Shown here one piece after another: positions 1 through 8,161 of a stretch of 64,000 nt of DNA. This DNA comes from Pseudomonas sp. PSKL.D1 (GTDB taxonomy: Bacteria > Pseudomonadota > Gammaproteobacteria > Pseudomonadales > Pseudomonadaceae), in the NCBI RefSeq assembly GCF_028898945.1, contig NZ_CP118607.1, forward strand, positions 3,582,001-3,646,000, read 5' to 3'. The notes below the pieces were generated by a model. The model was not told where the DNA came from. It saw only the letters and a program-made list of their open reading frames with translations, and ran no database searches. Both the position numbers and the translations under genes were made by a program. Position 1 is the first letter of the stretch. Each line of letters starts with the position of its first letter.

Positions 1-536
1 ACCAGCACGGCATCGAGCTGTTCGCCCGCACCGGCACCGGCGTGGCCCACTGCCCATGCTCGAACATGCGCCTGGCCTCGGGCATCGCGCCCATCCGCAA
101 GATGCGCGACCACGGCGTGCCGGTAGGCCTGGGCGTGGACGGTTCGGCCTCCAACGACGGCGCCAGCATGATCGGCGAAGTGCGCCAGGCCCTGCTGCTG
201 CAGCGCGTCGGCTTTGGCCCCGATGCCATGACGGCCCGTGAAGCGCTGGAAATCGCCACTCTGGGCGGTGCCAAGGTGCTCAACCGCAACGACATTGGCG
301 CCCTCGCCCCAGGCATGGCCGCCGACTTCGTGGCCTTCAACCTCAACCATGTAGCCTATGCCGGTGCCCTGCACGACCCGCTGGCGGCGCTGGTGTTCTG
401 TACCCCCACCCACGTTGACACCAGCGTGATCAACGGCCGCGTGGTGGTGAAGGATGGCCGTATCACCACGGTCGACCTGCCCCGCGTGCTGGAGCGCCAC
501 AACCAGCTGGCTTACCAGCTGGTCAGCGGCGAGTAA
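1..536 (+). CDS. 8-oxoguanine deaminase / Atz-Trz family amidohydrolase, C-terminal part
   Basis: This is the last ~178 codons of a metal-dependent amidohydrolase; the reading frame is open to the window edge, so the start lies upstream. The visible part has the HCPCSNMRL segment and the GVDGSASNDGASM segment. In guanine-deaminase/Atz-Trz enzymes these form the substrate pocket and supply the metal-binding Asp. The C-terminal beta domain (GALAPGMAADFVAF) is typical of the family. Pseudomonas 8-oxoguanine deaminases have this tail, and enzymes of the group hydrolytically deaminate oxidised guanine or related purines in the cytoplasm. The next gene is a nucleobase permease, which supports a purine-scavenging role. 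A hydroxyatrazine-type amidohydrolase is the main alternative. Confidence 0.8.
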   Translation, partial: QHGIELFARTGTGVAHCPCSNMRLASGIAPIRKMRDHGVPVGLGVDGSASNDGASMIGEVRQALLLQRVGFGPDAMTAREALEIATLGGAKVLNRNDIGALAPGMAADFVAFNLNHVAYAGALHDPLAALVFCTPTHVDTSVINGRVVVKDGRITTVDLPRVLERHNQLAYQLVSGE

Positions 537-540
537 CCTT

Positions 541-575
541 GCCCGGGCCGCTGCGCGCGGCGGCCCGGGCCTTTC
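541..575 (+). terminator. GC-rich hairpin after the deaminase gene
   Basis: A GCCCGGGCC / GGCCCGGGC inverted repeat with a short GC-rich loop begins 4 bases after the deaminase stop and is followed by CTTTCCC. The stem is strong but the T-tract is short, so it is a plausible but imperfect intrinsic terminator. Confidence 0.5.
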
Positions 576-636
576 CCGATTGCGACTGAGACCGTGCTGT
601 TAGACGCATCACAATAAAAAGAGCGAGCTACTCACC

Positions 637-2145
637 ATGATTTCTCCCGCTTCACCTCGTCCCGAAGACGAAAACCTCGGCGTCGGCGCCAACGTGGCCT
701 ATGGGCTGCAACATGTGCTGACGATGTATGGCGGCATCGTCGCCGTGCCGCTGATCATCGGCCAGGCGGCAGGCCTGGCCCCGGCTGACGTCGGCCTGCT
801 GATCGCCGCGTCCCTGTTTGCCGGTGGCCTGGCCACGCTGCTGCAAACCCTCGGCATCCCCTTCTTTGGTTGCCAGTTGCCCTTGGTGCAAGGCGTGTCC
901 TTCGCCGGCGTGGCCACCATGATCGCCATCATCGGCGGCAATGGTGAAGGTGGCCTGCCCGTAGTGTTCGGCGCGGTGATCGCCGCCTCCCTGATCGGCC
1001 TGGTGATCACGCCACTGTTCTCACGCATCACGAAGTTTTTCCCGCCGCTGGTAACGGGCATTGTCATCACCACCATCGGCCTCACATTGATGCCCGTCAC
1101 CGCGCGCTGGGCGATGGGTGGCAACAGCCAGGCGCCGGACTTTGGCAGTACCGCCAACATTGCATTGGCAGCCTTCACCCTGGCCACCGTGCTGCTGTTG
1201 AGCAAGCTCGGCAACGCCAGCATTTCACGCCTGTCGATTCTGCTGGCAATGGTCATCGGTACCCTGGTGGCCGTGGCCTTCGGCATGGCCGATTTCTCCC
1301 AGGTGTTCGAAGGGCCACTGGTGGCGATGCCCGCCGTGCTGCACTTTGGCATGCCGCAGTTCCAGGTAGCCGCGATCCTGTCGATGCTGATCGTGATCGT
1401 GGTGACCATGGTCGAGACGTCTGCCGACATTCTGGCCGTGGGTGAGATCATCGGCACCAAGGTGTGCTCCAAACGCCTGGGCAACGGCCTGCGGGCCGAC
1501 ATGATCTCCAGCGCCCTGGCGCCGGTGTTCGGCTCCTTTACCCAAAGCGCCTTTGCCCAGAACGTTGGCCTGGTGGCCGTCACCGGGGTGAAAAGCCGTT
1601 ATGTGGTGGCCACCACCGGCCTGATTCTGGTGACACTTGGCCTGCTGCCGGTCATGGGCCGCCTGATTGCCGCCGTGCCCACCGCCGTGCTGGGCGGCGC
1701 TGGCGTGGTGCTGTTCGGCACCGTTGCCGCCAGTGGCATCCGCACCCTGGCTCAGGTGGACTACCGCAACAACATGAACCTGATCATCGTCGCCACTTCG
1801 ATCGGCTTCGGCATGATCCCGATTGCCGCGCCGGGCTTCTATCACCACTTCCCGGCTTGGTTCGAAACCATTTTCCACTCGGGCATCAGCTCGGCGGCGA
1901 TCATGGCGATCTTGCTCAACCTGTTGTTCAACCACCTGCGCGCTGGCAACTCCGACCAGCAGTCGGTGTTCGTCGCGGCCAGCGAGCGCACCCTGCGTTA
2001 CCGGGACATTGCCGGGCTAAACGACGGGGATGTGTTCCGTGATGGCAAGCTGTTCGATTGCGACGGCAACGAGGTGCCGATTCTGGAGGGCGATGCGGAG
2101 CATGGAGCGCCGCGTCGCAGCCAAGAGGTTGAACACGCCCACTAA
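637..2145 (+). CDS. NCS2 family nucleobase:cation symporter (xanthine/uracil permease)
   Basis: A 502-residue polytopic inner-membrane protein with about 12-14 hydrophobic segments. It shows the NCS2 hallmarks: the QH motif in the first helix (YGLQHVLTMYGG) and the family signature near the middle (AQNVGLVAVTGV, fitting QNxGxxxxTG). It should import a purine or pyrimidine base with protons or sodium. It follows the deaminase gene in the same direction but with a ~100-bp gap containing a hairpin, so it may have its own promoter. The C-terminal ~60 residues are hydrophilic and cytoplasmic. The exact base cannot be read from sequence; xanthine or urate is favoured by the neighbouring purine deaminase. 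The ATG is the only sensible start and sits just before the first conserved block. Confidence 0.88.
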   Translation: MISPASPRPEDENLGVGANVAYGLQHVLTMYGGIVAVPLIIGQAAGLAPADVGLLIAASLFAGGLATLLQTLGIPFFGCQLPLVQGVSFAGVATMIAIIGGNGEGGLPVVFGAVIAASLIGLVITPLFSRITKFFPPLVTGIVITTIGLTLMPVTARWAMGGNSQAPDFGSTANIALAAFTLATVLLLSKLGNASISRLSILLAMVIGTLVAVAFGMADFSQVFEGPLVAMPAVLHFGMPQFQVAAILSMLIVIVVTMVETSADILAVGEIIGTKVCSKRLGNGLRADMISSALAPVFGSFTQSAFAQNVGLVAVTGVKSRYVVATTGLILVTLGLLPVMGRLIAAVPTAVLGGAGVVLFGTVAASGIRTLAQVDYRNNMNLIIVATSIGFGMIPIAAPGFYHHFPAWFETIFHSGISSAAIMAILLNLLFNHLRAGNSDQQSVFVAASERTLRYRDIAGLNDGDVFRDGKLFDCDGNEVPILEGDAEHGAPRRSQEVEHAH

Positions 2146-2178
2146 AAAAAAGGGCCGCATCGCGGCCCTTTCTTTTTA
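2144..2178. terminator. bidirectional rho-independent terminator
   Basis: The stem AAGGGCCGC / GCGGCCCTT (2150-2158 with 2162-2170) has a 3-base loop. It is flanked by an A-run on the left and TCTTTTT on the right, so it gives a U-tract in both directions. It sits exactly between the convergent stops of the permease and nhaA. Confidence 0.93.
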
Positions 2179-2179
2179 C

Positions 2180-3526
2180 TCAAGCCTCAGCCCGCACCGC
2201 CGGGCTGTTGCGACGCATGCACCACACGCCCCAGGACACCCCGAGCACCGCCGCACACACCGAACCGGTCAGCACACCCAGCTTCGCCGCTCCCAGCACG
2301 CCCACATCCGTGAACGCCAGGTTGGCGATGAAGATCGACATGGTAAAGCCGATACCGGCCAGCAAACCGATCAGCATGATGCCCCGCCACGTGACGCCCG
2401 CCGGCAGCGCACACCAGCCCAACTTCACCATCAGCCAGCTGACCGTGACGATACCCAACGGTTTGCCGACCACCAAAGCCGCCACAACCGCCATCATCAC
2501 CCAGTGCGGGCCCGCAGCACTCAAGTCAACACCCGACAACCCCACACCGGCATTGGCCAGCGCGAACAGCGGCATGATCCCGTAGGCCACCCACGGGTGC
2601 AGCGTACCCTGCACCCGCACCACCGGTGGCAGCAGTTCACGCTGGGCCAGGCGCAATTGCTTCAGCTGGCCGGTCACCTTGTTACCGGAGGCATCCACAT
2701 CGCCAAGCAGCTCGTTGGTAAACCGCGAAATGGCGTCTACCGGGCGGTCGCGCATCGGCATCGACATGACCGGGGTCATCAGGCCAAGCACCACACCGGC
2801 CAGTGTCGGGTGAGCACCGGTCATCAGCATGCCGACCCAGGTAATGGCGCCCGGGATCACATACGCCCACGCCGAACCCACACCAATCTTCTGCAGGCCA
2901 ACCACCATCAGCAGGCCGATGGCAGCCACGCCCAGGCCGCTGTAGTCCAGGCCGCCGGAATAGAAGAAGGCAATGATCAGCACGGCGATGATGTCATCGA
3001 TGATCGCCAGGGCCAGCAGGAACACCCGCACATTGGAAGGGATGGACTTGCCCAGCAGCGCCAGCACGCCCACCGCAAAGGCGATGTCGGTGGCTGTTGG
3101 CACGGCCCAGCCCTGTTGCTCGGGCGGGGAGTGGTTGAATGCCAGGTAAATCAGGGCCGGCACGGCCACGCCGCCCAGTGCCGCGGCCATCGGCAAGGTA
3201 GCCTGGCGCAGGCTGGACAACGCGCCATCATGGATTTCCCGGCGGATTTCCATGCCCACCACCAGGAAGAAGATGGTCATCAGGCCATCGTTGATCCAGA
3301 AGTGCAGCGATTGGGAGAACACGAATGAGCCAACACCCAGCGTCACCGGTGTATGCCACAGGGCATCGTAACTGGCGGCAGCAGGCGAGTTGGCCCAGAT
3401 CAGGGCAGCGATGGCGGCGATCAGCAGCACGATGCCACTGACGGCTTCGATGTGCAGAAAACGTTCGATATTGGCGAATGCACGCTGGGCGATTCGCTGG
3501 GCACGAGGCAGTTCTTTGTGTTGCAT
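2180..3526 (-). CDS. nhaA: Na+/H+ antiporter NhaA
   Basis: An inner-membrane sodium/proton antiporter of about 448 residues. The first hydrophobic helix follows [16 protein letters not shown]. The characteristic paired aspartates are present in [16 protein letters not shown], which in E. coli NhaA are the Asp163/Asp164 ion-binding residues. [13 protein letters not shown], the helix with Asp133, is also intact. The start is taken at the ATG giving [11 protein letters not shown] (GGAG about 11 bases upstream); an in-frame GTG at 3583 would add 19 basic residues. The gene is monocistronic, closed by the shared terminator. Its role is pH and sodium homeostasis, and the family assignment is unambiguous. 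Confidence 0.95.
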   Translation of the reverse strand: MQHKELPRAQRIAQRAFANIERFLHIEAVSGIVLLIAAIAALIWANSPAAASYDALWHTPVTLGVGSFVFSQSLHFWINDGLMTIFFLVVGMEIRREIHDGALSSLRQATLPMAAALGGVAVPALIYLAFNHSPPEQQGWAVPTATDIAFAVGVLALLGKSIPSNVRVFLLALAIIDDIIAVLIIAFFYSGGLDYSGLGVAAIGLLMVVGLQKIGVGSAWAYVIPGAITWVGMLMTGAHPTLAGVVLGLMTPVMSMPMRDRPVDAISRFTNELLGDVDASGNKVTGQLKQLRLAQRELLPPVVRVQGTLHPWVAYGIMPLFALANAGVGLSGVDLSAAGPHWVMMAVVAALVVGKPLGIVTVSWLMVKLGWCALPAGVTWRGIMLIGLLAGIGFTMSIFIANLAFTDVGVLGAAKLGVLTGSVCAAVLGVSWGVWCMRRNSPAVRAEA

Positions 3527-3656
3527 AGGCGCAAGGACTCCCGCAAGGCGGCCCGACCTGCGTAGTTTTTTAACCTGCTTCACTGCGTCATGCAGCTAGC
3601 ACCCGGGGGCAATTCTACCGGATAAAACGCCTGCATTGCACCCACTGCCGGCAAAC

Positions 3657-3671
3657 GTTCGGTTATCGAAC
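3657..3671. promoter_or_regulatory. PcaR-box-like palindrome upstream of the MFS gene
   Basis: GTTCGGTTATCGAAC is a perfect 5-5-5 inverted repeat about 140 bases before the transporter start. As I recall it, the P. putida PcaR (IclR family) box is GTTCGATAATCGCAC, which would match at 12 of 15 positions. A further ATCGAAC half-site lies at 3682-3688, followed by TTGACG at 3690-3695, a possible -35. The regulator is inferred; the palindrome is seen directly. Confidence 0.5.
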
Positions 3672-3810
3672 AGTAGCCAAAATCGAACATTGACGCTCAC
3701 GGCTCTACTGCGCACCATGCTGCGGCTTTGCGAACTCCCCTGCCTTGGGACAGATACGATCCAGAAACACCCGCCGTCCATTACAATTTCAAGAAACAGG
3801 TACCACCGCC

Positions 3811-5109
3811 ATGCCCCGTTTTCCCCATGCCTCGATCGGCGACAAAGTCCGCGGCGCCTTCGCCGTCGGTAAAACCCGATGGGGCATGCTTGCCCTGGTG
3901 TTCTTCGCCACCACGATCAACTACATCGACCGCGCCGCCCTTGGCATCATGCAGCCCGTCCTCGCCGAGGAACTGGGCTGGACAGCGATGGACTACGCCA
4001 ACATCAACTTCTGGTTCCAGGTGGGTTATGCCATCGGTTTCCTGGTGCAGGGCCGGTTGATCGACAGCGTTGGCGTCAAGCGCGCCTTCTTCGTTGCCGT
4101 GTTGCTGTGGAGCCTGGCCACCGGCGCCCACGGCCTGGCCACCTCGGCGGCCGGGTTCATGGTTTGCCGGTTCATCCTCGGCCTGACCGAAGCGGCCAAC
4201 TACCCCGCCTGCGTGAAAACCACCCGGTTGTGGTTCCCGGCCGGCGAACGCGCCATTGCCACCGGCCTGTTCAATGCCGGCACCAACGTGGGAGCCATGG
4301 TCACCCCTGCGCTGTTGCCGCTGATTCTGACTGTATGGGGCTGGCAAGCGGCCTTCATCGCCATGGGTTGCCTGGGCCTGGTGTGGGTGGTGCTGTGGGG
4401 GTTGAAGTACTTCAACCCGGAAGACCACCCGAGCGTGCGCCAAAGCGAACTGGCCTACATCCAGCAGGATGCCGAACCGGAAAGCGGCCGCCTGCCGTTC
4501 AGCCACATCCTGCGCCGGCGTGGCACCTGGGCCTTTGCCGTGGCCTTCGCGATCACCGCGCCGGTGTTCTGGTTCTACCTGTACTGGCTGCCGCCGTTCC
4601 TGAACCAGCAGTACAACCTGGGCATCAGCGTTACCCAGATGGGCATCCCGCTGATGCTCATCTGGCTGACGGCGGATTTCGGCAGCATCGGCGGTGGCAT
4701 CCTGTCCTCCTGGCTGATCGGTCGGGGCATGCCGGCCATTCGTGCGCGTCTGGTGTCGATGCTGCTGTTTGCCTGCACCATCATCAGCGTGGTGTTTGCC
4801 GCCCACGCCAGCGGCCTGTGGATGGCGGTGCTGGCCATCGCCGTGGCGGTGGGGGCACACCAGGCCTGGACCGCGAACATCTGGAGCCTGGTGATGGACT
4901 ACACGCCCAAGCACCTGATCAGCACGGTGTTCGGCTTCGGCAGCATGTGCGCGGCCATTGGCGGGATGTTCATGACCCAGATCGTCGGGGCCGTTCTCAC
5001 CGCCACGCAAAACAACTATGCGGTGCTGTTCACCCTGATCCCGACGATGTATTTCATTGCGCTGGTGTGGCTGTACTTCATGGCGCCGCGCAAGCTGGAA
5101 GCTTCCTGA
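3811..5109 (+). CDS. MFS transporter, anion:cation symporter (hexuronate/hydroaromatic acid type)
   Basis: A 432-residue major facilitator with 12 predicted membrane helices. The first helix segment LVFFATTINYIDRAALGIM contains the NYIDR motif typical of the anion:cation symporter group (ExuT, GudP, phthalate and quinate-type porters). RFILGLTEAANYPACVKTTRLWFP is the matching TM4-5 motif. The group imports small organic acids with protons. The start is placed at MPRFPH because the longer frame back to 3745 has no family-like sequence. It is convergent with the TIM-barrel gene of the IclR-controlled island, so it probably feeds that pathway. The substrate is not determined; a sugar acid or hydroaromatic acid is the best guess. 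Confidence 0.82.
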   Translation: MPRFPHASIGDKVRGAFAVGKTRWGMLALVFFATTINYIDRAALGIMQPVLAEELGWTAMDYANINFWFQVGYAIGFLVQGRLIDSVGVKRAFFVAVLLWSLATGAHGLATSAAGFMVCRFILGLTEAANYPACVKTTRLWFPAGERAIATGLFNAGTNVGAMVTPALLPLILTVWGWQAAFIAMGCLGLVWVVLWGLKYFNPEDHPSVRQSELAYIQQDAEPESGRLPFSHILRRRGTWAFAVAFAITAPVFWFYLYWLPPFLNQQYNLGISVTQMGIPLMLIWLTADFGSIGGGILSSWLIGRGMPAIRARLVSMLLFACTIISVVFAAHASGLWMAVLAIAVAVGAHQAWTANIWSLVMDYTPKHLISTVFGFGSMCAAIGGMFMTQIVGAVLTATQNNYAVLFTLIPTMYFIALVWLYFMAPRKLEAS

Positions 5110-5110
5110 T

Positions 5111-5218
5111 GATGGCACCGGCTGCGCCGGTGATCGCGGCTGAAGCCGCTCCTGCAGGGATTGCGGAACGCCTGTAGGAGCGGATTCATCCGCGATCACC
5201 GGCGCAGCCGGTGCCATT
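5111..5218. repeat. REP element pair (inverted)
   Basis: Two Pseudomonas-type REP units face each other: 5111-5157 (GATGGCACCGGC...CCTGCAG) and 5172-5218 (CTGTAGGAGCGGATTCATCC...). They can fold into a long hairpin between the convergent MFS and TIM-barrel genes. The right unit supplies the last codons and the stop of the TIM-barrel gene. Confidence 0.88.
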
Positions 5219-6016
5219 GCGCACAACTGTTCTGGCCGCCTCCAGCGCCATCCGCGCCCGCTGCTCGGCACTCACCCCTTGCTCCAGCAACTGGCGCGTA
5301 GGGATTTCCAGGCTCAGCGGCAGGTTGGCGGGCAACCTTCTTAACAAACCAACCAGGTCGGCATCACCCTCCCCCGGGAAGCGCCGCTCGTTGCGGGCCT
5401 GGCGCAGGATCTCCTGCATGTCATCCGGCACCGGGCCTGCCACGTCGCACAATTGGGCATAGCGCATAGGCGGTGAAGCCAGATCCTCCAGCGAGGAGCG
5501 CGAGCGGTTGAAGTGGAAGGCGTCCACCAAAACGCAACCGTTGGCTTGCCCCGCGTTGGCCACGATACGCTTGGCCTGCTTCAGGTCACGAACGTCGGTC
5601 CAGGGCATGAACTCCAGGTGTGGGTAGATACCAAAACCGGCGGCCAGCTCGCACAGTTCGGCAAAGCGGGCGGTCAGGCGGGCTTCATCCGGATCGTTGC
5701 CTGCAACCAGCAGCTCCGTGCCACCCAGCTCGGCCCCTGCCTCCAGCAGGGGTGAAAAGTCATTTACCAGTGTTTCTGGCTTCAGGCGCAGGATTTCCAG
5801 GTCCAGCACCTTGATGCCGGTGTCGCGAAGGCGCGCGAGTGTCTGGCGGCGCAGGCCCGCATCCGCCACCAGTGGAAAATGCTGCTCCTCAAGGGTAGCG
5901 GGCGCCAGGCGCAGGCCTACATGGCTGTACCCCGCGCGAGCAGCAACCTCGACCATGTCGGGCGGAGAAAGCTCAAGCACGGTCAAGGCAGCCAAAGAGA
6001 AAATTCGGTCGGTCAT
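5186..6016 (-). CDS. sugar phosphate isomerase/epimerase-like TIM barrel enzyme
   Basis: A 276-residue protein of the AP-endonuclease-family-2 / xylose-isomerase-like TIM barrel fold. Glu and Asp/His residues on successive strands (HLEFMPW, VLVDAFHFNRS, QLCDVAG, LSLEIP) are where this superfamily binds its divalent metal. Members include sugar epimerases, inosose dehydratase and 3-dehydroshikimate dehydratase, so the reaction could be an isomerisation or a dehydration of a cyclic polyol acid. It lies 10 bases after the Gfo/Idh/MocA gene and is surely co-transcribed with it. The last residues (GTGCAGDRG) are encoded by a REP element, suggesting that the original C-terminus was replaced. The precise substrate is unknown. 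Confidence 0.78.
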   Translation of the reverse strand: MTDRIFSLAALTVLELSPPDMVEVAARAGYSHVGLRLAPATLEEQHFPLVADAGLRRQTLARLRDTGIKVLDLEILRLKPETLVNDFSPLLEAGAELGGTELLVAGNDPDEARLTARFAELCELAAGFGIYPHLEFMPWTDVRDLKQAKRIVANAGQANGCVLVDAFHFNRSRSSLEDLASPPMRYAQLCDVAGPVPDDMQEILRQARNERRFPGEGDADLVGLLRRLPANLPLSLEIPTRQLLEQGVSAEQRARMALEAARTVVRNGTGCAGDRG

Positions 6017-6026
6017 GGTTGTGCCC

Positions 6027-7079
6027 CTAGGCGATGGATTCGGGTTGGCAGGTACGGCCGCTTTCAGCCGCCTGGCGAATGGCGTCGATCAGTGCCAGGG
6101 TGCGCCCGGCGTCGGCCGCGTCGATCAACGGCGCCTCCTGCCCTCGGGCAACCCGCACAAAGTGTTCGAGTTGCAACGTCAACGCCTCACCCGCCGGCAC
6201 CGCTTCTTCCCGTTGCAGCAAAGGTGCATGCCAACCTGCACCCGCCTCGGCGTAGTGCCAGCGCTTGAGTTGCGGAATGCTCAACGCCCCGCGCGTACCG
6301 GCGAGCATGTAGCACGGCTGGCCGTCCTGGCGGGGGTATACCGGGTTTTCGCCCGAGTCCAGTTCCCAGCTCCAGGGCGCGGCCACCGCATCCGAGCCCG
6401 TCAGGCTGCCCAGCGCGCCATTGGCAAACTGCAGCAGCACCGCGGCATTGTCTTCATTGGTAAAACCGCGCACATCGTTGCGGGTGAAGGCCTGCACCTG
6501 CATCACTTCGCCGCACAGGTGGCGCAGCAAATCCAGGTCGTGAATCAGGTTGGTCAGCAAAAAGCCAGCCCCCGGCTCGCGGCGCCAGGCAGTTTCGAAG
6601 TAGCTGTCGGGCTTTTGCAGTTGCCACAGGGCCGTGACGTTGACCAGGCGCCCCAGCGCACCTTCATTGATCAATCGATGCGCCCTTACGATCAGCGGGT
6701 TGTGCCGCCGATGGTGGCCAACCAGCACCGGCACACCGTGGCGGCGTGAGGCTTCAACCAGCACGCGCACTTCATCAAGCTCCACACCGACCGGCTTTTC
6801 CACCAGCACCGGCACCCCGGCCTCGACGCAATCGAGCGCGGTGGCCACATGCAGGTTGTTCGGGTTGGCCACGATCACCGCATCGGGCCGGGCGCGTTCC
6901 AGCATCTGGCGGTGGTCGGTAAACCAGGCCACGCCCCACTGCGCGGCCAGCGCCCCGGCTTGTGGGCCGGGGTCGGCCACCGCGCACAACTGGGCCTGGT
7001 CCACATTGCGCAGGTGGTGAAGGTGCTGGAGCCCCATGTTGCCGGCACCGATCAGGGCGATACGAAGGGGTGAGTTCAA
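6027..7079 (-). CDS. Gfo/Idh/MocA family NAD(P)-dependent oxidoreductase
   Basis: A 350-residue dehydrogenase. The N-terminal Rossmann motif is IALIGAGNMGLQHL (GxGxxG). It is followed by the family's catalytic-lysine motif in LVEKPVGVELDE (EKP) and by the GHHRRHNP segment that opens the C-terminal domain. Such enzymes oxidise a hydroxyl of sugars, inositols or related cyclic polyols. The gene appears to start at TTG: AAGAGGA lies 7-8 bases upstream and no in-frame ATG precedes the nucleotide-binding motif. A perfect TTCTGGAA-N5-TTCCAGAA repeat sits about 35 bases before the start, so it is probably under the IclR regulator encoded upstream. The TIM-barrel gene follows after 10 bases. Confidence 0.82.
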   Translation of the reverse strand: MNSPLRIALIGAGNMGLQHLHHLRNVDQAQLCAVADPGPQAGALAAQWGVAWFTDHRQMLERARPDAVIVANPNNLHVATALDCVEAGVPVLVEKPVGVELDEVRVLVEASRRHGVPVLVGHHRRHNPLIVRAHRLINEGALGRLVNVTALWQLQKPDSYFETAWRREPGAGFLLTNLIHDLDLLRHLCGEVMQVQAFTRNDVRGFTNEDNAAVLLQFANGALGSLTGSDAVAAPWSWELDSGENPVYPRQDGQPCYMLAGTRGALSIPQLKRWHYAEAGAGWHAPLLQREEAVPAGEALTLQLEHFVRVARGQEAPLIDAADAGRTLALIDAIRQAAESGRTCQPESIA

Positions 7080-7112
7080 CGGGCGGTCCTCTTGTCGTTA
7101 TTGTTTTTCGAT

Positions 7113-7133
7113 TTCTGGAACGATCTTCCAGAA
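7113..7133. promoter_or_regulatory. operator candidate for the IclR regulator (site 1)
   Basis: TTCTGGAA-CGATC-TTCCAGAA is a perfect 8-5-8 inverted repeat between the IclR gene and the Gfo/Idh/MocA gene. Its core TGGAA-N5-TTCCA recurs in front of the flavoprotein gene at 8123-8137, which points to one shared regulator. Confidence 0.65.
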
Positions 7134-7216
7134 TCGCTTATCGACAATGTAGAACCTTGTTCAGCTTTTCAGAACCACCCTTGTGGCTGAGTGTGCGGTT
7201 ACCGCCCAAAATCAGC

Positions 7217-7993
7217 TCAGGCGAACAGGTCGCTGGCCTGGCTGGCCGCTGACAGTTCGTCCACCGCCGCCAGCAGCAGTGGCGCCAATTGCTGCAACCG
7301 CTCGGGCGCCAAACGCGCGGTGGGGCCAGCAATGCTGAGCACACCAATGACAGGCCCGGCGTGCGGGCGGCGCACCACGGCAGCCAACGCCGAGGTGCCC
7401 AACGCCGAGGTTTGCTCGACCCAGGCGTAGCCCCGCTCCCGCGCCCGCTGCAGGTAACCCAGCAGCTCAGTGGTGGAACGCGGGGCGTTGGGGCCGAAGT
7501 GCTCTGGGTCGGCAATGCCTTGGCGCAGCACCATCTGCAGCGCTTCATCATCGCTCAGGCTGGCCAGCCAGGCATGCCCCGATGCGGTATAGAACAGCGG
7601 CGCATCACGGCCCATGTCCGGATCGTAACGCAAGCCAGAGCGCGCACCCTGGGACTTGGCGATCCACGTCTGCCGGGTGCCGTCGATCACGCCAAGGCGC
7701 ACCAGTTCACCACTGTCCTGGGCAAGGCGGTCAAGAATCGGCTGAATGACGTCAGCGCCGCTGCTGGACAGGTAACGAAAGCCCAGCGCCACCAGCTTGG
7801 CAGATAATTGATACCGGCTGTTGTCCCGATTTTGTCGCACGTAACCCAGGCGCATGAGGTCGGCGAGCATGCGGTGCGCCGCGCTTTTGGGGATTTCCAG
7901 GCGTTCGGCCAAAGTTTGAAGGGCGAGGCCCTGAGGCTCCCCGGCCAGGGTTTCCACAACACTGAACGCGCGTTCGATCTGACTACCAGCCAT
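7217..7993 (-). CDS. IclR family transcriptional regulator
   Basis: A 258-residue regulator. The N-terminal winged helix-turn-helix covers about residues 5-70 (IERAFSVVETLA..., LAERLEIPKSAAHRMLADL). The C-terminal IclR effector-binding domain follows (YTASGHAWLASL, GYAWVEQ..., ALAAVVRR, GVLSIAGP). IclR proteins sense small aromatic or sugar acids and usually act as repressors. It is divergent from the flavoprotein gene and upstream of the dehydrogenase and TIM-barrel genes, and inverted repeats occur in all these promoter regions. It therefore very likely controls this catabolic island and itself. The effector is presumably the transported acid or a pathway intermediate. Confidence 0.9.
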   Translation of the reverse strand: MAGSQIERAFSVVETLAGEPQGLALQTLAERLEIPKSAAHRMLADLMRLGYVRQNRDNSRYQLSAKLVALGFRYLSSSGADVIQPILDRLAQDSGELVRLGVIDGTRQTWIAKSQGARSGLRYDPDMGRDAPLFYTASGHAWLASLSDDEALQMVLRQGIADPEHFGPNAPRSTTELLGYLQRARERGYAWVEQTSALGTSALAAVVRRPHAGPVIGVLSIAGPTARLAPERLQQLAPLLLAAVDELSAASQASDLFA

Positions 7994-8021
7994 GACGTGA
8001 ATCCTGAAAAGAGTGTGCGGA

Positions 8022-8051
8022 TTCTAGAAGATGATTCCGCGAAAACGGAAT
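8022..8051. promoter_or_regulatory. palindromes in front of the IclR gene
   Basis: TTCTAGAA (8022-8029) is a perfect palindrome and ATTCCG-N6-CGGAAT (8034-8051) a perfect 6-6-6 inverted repeat. Both lie 29-58 bases upstream of the IclR start. They resemble the TTCC/GGAA half-sites of the two better sites and could serve autoregulation. Confidence 0.45.
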
Positions 8052-8122
8052 GCAAAGTGTCCGTTTATCGACCACTACCCTTGCCACAGGCTTGAAGCAG
8101 GCCAGAACTTGACAGCAGAATA

Positions 8123-8137
8123 TGGAACATGATTCCA
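8123..8137. promoter_or_regulatory. operator candidate for the IclR regulator (site 2)
   Basis: TGGAA-CATGA-TTCCA is a perfect 5-5-5 inverted repeat ending 24 bases before the chosen flavoprotein start. It shares its core and spacing with the site at 7113-7133. An ATG inside it (8129) is the first in-frame ATG of the flavoprotein frame, but is unlikely to be the start. Confidence 0.6.
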
Positions 8138-8161
8138 ATAATAATCACTGGAGATGCCCCG

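Noticed and set aside
8129..8161. Upstream ATG as start of the flavoprotein
   Set aside because: It lies inside the operator palindrome, has no ribosome binding site, and adds residues not seen in the family; the ATG at 8162 has GGAG 8 bases upstream.
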